Position numbers and translations under genes: made by a program. 64,000 nucleotides of DNA, taken from Phoronis australis (taxonomy: Eukaryota > Phoronida > Phoronidae). How positions within the stretch are numbered: position 1 is the stretch's first letter; every line of letters starts with the position of its first letter. The notes beneath the pieces were generated by a model that did not search any database, was not told where the DNA came from, and worked only from the letters and a program-made list of their open reading frames with translations. The DNA is taken from assembly GCA_002633005.1 (NCBI GenBank), contig NMRA01000007.1:1373917-1437916 (forward strand). Direction: 5' to 3'. Below are positions 53,181 through 64,000 of the stretch, one piece after another.

Positions 53181-56100
53181 TAACATTGACATCCAGTAAA
53201 ACGCAAATACATGCAGGCCTGTCAAACGTCAGATAAATTTAGATTTTAGATAGATTTAGATTTGTTCCGGTGAGCTCGTACGTTGAAAGTCGCTTGTAAG
53301 ATTCGCGCAACAAATTTTGAATTTGTGCTGAATACACTAATTAATGAGGACAAATTCTCAGGCTACAGTTCCTCAATAAGTTTTTAAAAGCGATAACCAC
53401 GAAGCACAACTACTTTCTGTGAGGGTTATTAAGTAGCCTATTAATGAATAATATAGAGGCTTCTGTTTTCTGGCGTGAGTAGTCCGAGATGAACACAGTC
53501 GCAAAACTCGTTTATGAATACGCACCTTTCGATTGTCAATATGAACAGATGTGACCTGTCTCCTTTTAATTTTTTGAATTACAACAAGAGGATCGGGCTG
53601 AAAGATTTATATTATAGAAATAAAAGTAAAACTTTTTCTAATCATATGCGGTACGAATTACAATGAAGAACAGAAAATTACAAAACTAATTGAACGAGGG
53701 TGTCTAAACTTTCTATACGGCCTCCCGCAGACCCGCCAGCTATTGGAAGAGTCATTGCGAGAACAAAGTGTCCGTGGTTTCTTCCCAGTTGGCTACTCCC
53801 GGCCGTCATTCCTGCAGTTCACAGCAAAAATGACTAATCCACTTTGGTTCTATTTCACAACTTGGAAGTACAAAAATCTCAGTGATTTTATGACAACGAA
53901 CTTTTTGGACCGACGTTTCCAAGTCATCACCTCGACAAGAAATTGGGTTCATTACCGTAGGAAAATTCATCCGTGCGGGGAATCTTGTGAAATTGTCATG
54001 AATGAATTGGTTTTTATTTAAATTGTTCGAATAGTCGGGACTTATTTAATTTTTTTGTGACGTGATCATTTTAATTGATCTTTTGGCATCGACTACGTAT
54101 CAAATGCCATTTAATCCCAAATGACACGTCAACTTGTGACAACTGAGTGCCCCACACAGTGATATGATTAAATTCTCTCAGGTCAGCAAGCTCCCCTTGA
54201 TTTCCCCTTCTTGGAAAAATAGCTGCTGACGGTTCTGCCTTCGAAGCCAACTTGATGCTGCATTTCGCCCCATCAAAATCGATCTCGTGACATACCTTAC
54301 CGTGATTGGATACCATTTCCGTTACCAACTCAAGACGATGCGTACACGCGCCTTATTCGCATTTTGTAACTTGAGAATAATTGGCCAACCCCAGTAAATT
54401 CTGATATAGTGTTTTCTAGAGCCGCCCATACTTTCAGTGTTCTTTAGGTATGGTAAATTACGAGACCAATTTTAAAGGCGATTCGATTTTCTTTTTTAGG
54501 CCAGCTAAACTGAGCGAAGTGCATTACTATATAGTGGTGTTGCGAATGTTTTGAAAACACCCCATGACTGGCGAAATTAAGTTTCAAGTCTCAGTCTCTC
54601 CTCACTTCAAATGACCAAACCCAACAGTTTTGGCATTCCCAATGAGAATTTTTTGAGCATTGGTTATAACAGAATTTCCAAATCTGGGGCGGCATTTATC
54701 ACCTGGCCAAATTTAGATATATGAACCATGTTTATACGTAGAGCTAGCATTGTGCCACATTTCTATATCAGTTGGAGACGACTTGTTTTAAAAACAACCC
54801 ACATTTATACCTCCCACCTGGAAAAATTCCCAAATTATACCCCATCTCCTTGTGTGGCCACTACACCCCAGTACCCACAGCATGTAGAGAATTATCAGAC
54901 CCAAACTTAATCAAGCAAATCTAGATTTCCCATTCCAATTATGTATCTAGTTGACCCAAATGGATACCCCAAACTTATACCAAAATGCGACCAAAAGCCA
55001 TTGCAAAATTTTGGAAAACGACACCCATCCCAGCGGCACATCCACATTATTCACAATGCATCCACTGTCCCAGTTTCACGACTTTGTGAACGCCCTTTCT
55101 CGCCTAGTTCCCAGATCCGCTAGTGCTCCAGACTACCTATAGTTTATGAAAAAGAACACGATTCACATAGGATTGGTAGATGCATGTAATCATAGACAGG
55201 TTGCAAGCTTTAGTTAGGTTCAGTTATTACACAACTGTGGAACGGGTGCCATTAGCTTTCAGTGTTTGCCACTCCCGTCAAACTAGACAATGCTCACCTT
55301 GCACACCAAAAGTGTGAAGCCTGTGGCCTTAGCCAGTAGTGGAAGCCTGTGAACTAACTACTATGTTTACAGCTTACCGAGTTCGACACCCTTTCCAATC
55401 GAAAATTTAAATGTCACCAATTGTCGTTCAGCGCTTCTGAAAAAAACTTCCAACATTTAGTCTGGGGATCCCAACATAAAATAACAGTCTTTGGCGATTT
55501 TGTAGAAACAATTGTCAAAAAATATTTAGATTACCTATTTTGTAAAACTGAATCCTCGTGATTGGTTGGGTAATAAACCAACAATTCCAAAGAAAATACA
55601 TAAAACAAAAATTTGATTTGCATTCCATACATCAACAGTCACTTGTCAAAAAATTGTACTATTGTTTGGTCATGGCGATTTTTCACCTATTACAGGTTAC
55701 GGTAAAAAAGTTGAACGTTGCTTTCGATTGTCAAATTTCTAAAAAATATTCAAGAAAAATTCACTAGATTATCAGCATTGTTTCTGCAATAGAATTTGCA
55801 CCAAAACAATTGTTAATACCAAGAGATACAGCTTTTTAAAATTGCAGAACTTCAATTTTCAATAATTTTATGCCTGGTAACAATATTCTCTCATATGCCA
55901 AACCAGAAAGAACGCAAACAATGCCAAGGTAGGTCTTTATTGACAATGATCGACAAACTCTCACTCACAACCTTTAACAACGCGACTACTGAACTTGATC
56001 AACAGTCATCACTCGTTAAAAACATATTACTGAGTAACGACCACAGTGAGAACTTGGTTACTAAGGTACACAGAAATAAATAAACAAACGGTGTGGGAAC

Positions 56101-56771
56101 GAACTGAAATGAAATGGTTGTGCGTCTCTCATATTCTCTTCCCCTGCATATGAAAAAATCTTGAGATTTCTCAATTCTTCAGTAACTCGGACATTCACAT
56201 TACATCCAAACTGTAACTAGGATCAATATTTGAGAAAGAAAAGTAATGTTAAGATTTTTTGTAAAAGTGAAAGAGATGTGAACATTTGAAACCTGATAAT
56301 TTGAAACCTAACGACCAACTGGGCGGCGACTGTGAATACCATCAACCGTTCTGATTAAAGCTTATACACGGATAGGACTCGCAATCCTTAGGTAAAATAA
56401 ATAAAATATCTAACTTATGTACAGTATTGGAAACATATGTACATTTTACGACTCCTAACATATTCGACAAACTGGAATGAGAGTCTACAACAGTTTATGG
56501 CAAAATCACAACACTCCTTTCACCAGCAGTTAGTTCACGAGAGTAGAACACCTTATTTAGTTTAGCACAACAGTAGCACACCTTTTGAAAGGGCAATTTC
56601 ATATAAAGGATTTTAGCAATATCTAACCAGTTCAGCACAATACAACACTCTTAGTCTCCACACTTAGTTTTAACAGCAACAATGTCTAGAGGGGATCGGC
56701 CACATTTCGCCTAGTTGGGTGAGGCACAGTGGCTAAAACAACGGGGACATCGCATGGATACTACTAAACAA

Positions 56772-63231
<6,460 letters not shown>

Positions 63232-63661
63232 TTATTTATTAACACGAGTCACTCACAAAAAACTTTGCGGGTACTCTAGGTGTTTACGTACCATTTTCTC
63301 CAATAATTCAAGATTTAGTCATCCAATCAATTCAGTAGTGGCCATTTCGCTAGTGTTTGCAAGTAAGCTTTGGAGTGATATGCTTGTAACATCTTGCGTT
63401 TCATTAGCGTAACCTTTTTTCATGTCATTTTTATCAAAGATAAGGTTCGTTGGTTATCCCAGACATATTTTCCACTTAATTACAGCTTTTCGTAATTTAA
63501 TTATTCGTTCTCAACTCTGGAAGTGAAGTTGGGAGGCAAGAATTTCGCGCCAATTTTTTTTTCACATAGTTTGACTATGAGAGCTGTCGAGTCAGTCATT
63601 GATCTGTTTCAGTTGCGTTAAGTTCGGTCGTCGTTTGCTTTTGTTTACGAGTCAGTCAACA

Positions 63662-64000
63662 TGCCACACTGTTGCTGCATACCGGGATGAACTCATTATG
63701 GCCCTGTAAGCAGCCCTGCTGCGATGTTGAGTAGTGGGAGTGAATACAGGCCCAGTGAAGAGTACAGTTCGTCATTCAATGAACAGATCGGTGTGCCAAA
63801 CTTTGATAAGTTTATTGTGGACTTGTATAAAGTAATGGAGCTATTTAGAAGGTGCCATGTGTGTGGCAAGGGAGTCACACGGCGGGGTGTAAGCAGTTTG
63901 TGTGCTCAGGTCAGTATCCAGTGGGAGTGTGTCGCGGGACACTCGGACAAGCGGGACAGTTGTTCCTCTGTCCGTGAGACGATAATGAGTACATGCCAGT
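63662..64000 (+). pseudogene. THAP/Kolobok-like transposon protein fragment, broken and running off the edge
   Basis: Near 63662 an ATG opens MPHCCCIPG and meets TGA at once; this resembles the first residues of a THAP zinc finger (a Cys-rich start followed by PGC). From 63720 another reading frame stays open to the window end (about 93 codons). It contains RRCHVCGKGV, then SIQWECVAGHSDKR, a CxxC plus Cys/Gly-His arrangement I recall from THAP-containing Kolobok-type transposase relatives. It lies in a pyruvate kinase intron on the opposite strand. Family assignment is from memory; the Cys/His pattern is visible, the transposase core would lie beyond the window. It could instead be part of a host gene. 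Confidence 0.4.

Larger units (their letters stand above)
49950..56771. other. Intergenic region between ANP32 and pyruvate kinase
   Basis: About 6.8 kb without a gene I can support. It contains an ATT microsatellite at 50,640-50,765, a duplicated repeat block with an N at 52,407, a TACTAAACCCTG-family element at 52,815-53,180, and the pyruvate kinase 3' UTR at its right end. Short open frames here show no family motif. On the minus strand AATAAA at 55941-55936 could be the pyruvate kinase poly(A) signal. Confidence 0.55.

Noticed and set aside
54700-55140. Pair of overlapping open frames of about 60 codons each
   Set aside because: Low-complexity Pro/His/Thr composition and no motif; likely noncoding AT- and CA-rich sequence.

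Overview
The window is animal nuclear DNA: AT-rich, intron-dense, with GT-AG introns and many small DNA transposons, tRNA-derived SINEs and minisatellites. I read three protein-coding genes by joining exons through splice sites, reading-frame phase and recalled family sequences. The plus strand carries a complete ANAPC1 (APC1, the large scaffold subunit of the anaphase-promoting complex): about 1,728-40,679, 39 exons, 5,703 nt, 1,900 residues. The minus strand carries a complete ANP32-family gene (49,949-43,016, 8 exons, 287 residues) and the 3' five coding exons of a pyruvate kinase gene (63,196-56,772), whose 5' part lies beyond the window. ANAPC1 and ANP32 converge; ANP32 and pyruvate kinase are head-to-tail. 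ANP32 and pyruvate kinase genes are also linked in human (ANP32A/PKM on 15q, ANP32E/PKLR on 1q), which fits an invertebrate with the ancestral, unduplicated arrangement. A marine invertebrate deuterostome such as a lancelet is my best guess, but the species cannot be fixed from this sequence.

Layout. 1-1,727: 5' flank with a GC-rich repeat, a single-N gap and a foldback repeat. 1,728-40,679: ANAPC1, with introns holding SINEs, foldbacks, a 21-bp minisatellite, AT-rich microsatellites and several transposon copies with visible target duplications. 40,680-43,015: 3' flanks of two convergent genes. 43,016-49,949: ANP32. 49,950-56,771: about 6.8 kb with repeats and no gene I can support. 56,772-64,000: pyruvate kinase, with SINE and transposon copies in its introns and a THAP/Kolobok-like fragment on the plus strand at the right edge.

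The main structural result concerns the four single N characters (416, 15,694, 28,245, 52,407). Each sits at the junction of a local tandem duplication. Two of these duplicate ANAPC1 exons (14-15 and 25-26). The duplicated exon pairs are not multiples of three, so a transcript using both copies would lose frame. The copies differ like two alleles, including presence or absence of mobile elements. They are best read as two haplotypes placed in tandem by the assembler. Because one copy is an empty site for the other, the exact target duplications of the inserted elements can be read: TGA and TTA for one Harbinger-like MITE family.

The three products act in unrelated processes: APC1 in cell-cycle ubiquitination, ANP32 as an acidic nuclear chaperone or regulator, and pyruvate kinase in the last step of glycolysis. 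Their clustering carries evolutionary rather than pathway information. I found no wholly new biological system. The most unusual signals are the splice-site-containing tandem repeats next to ANAPC1 exons 5 and 7, and the transposon families whose mobility can be read from within the window.
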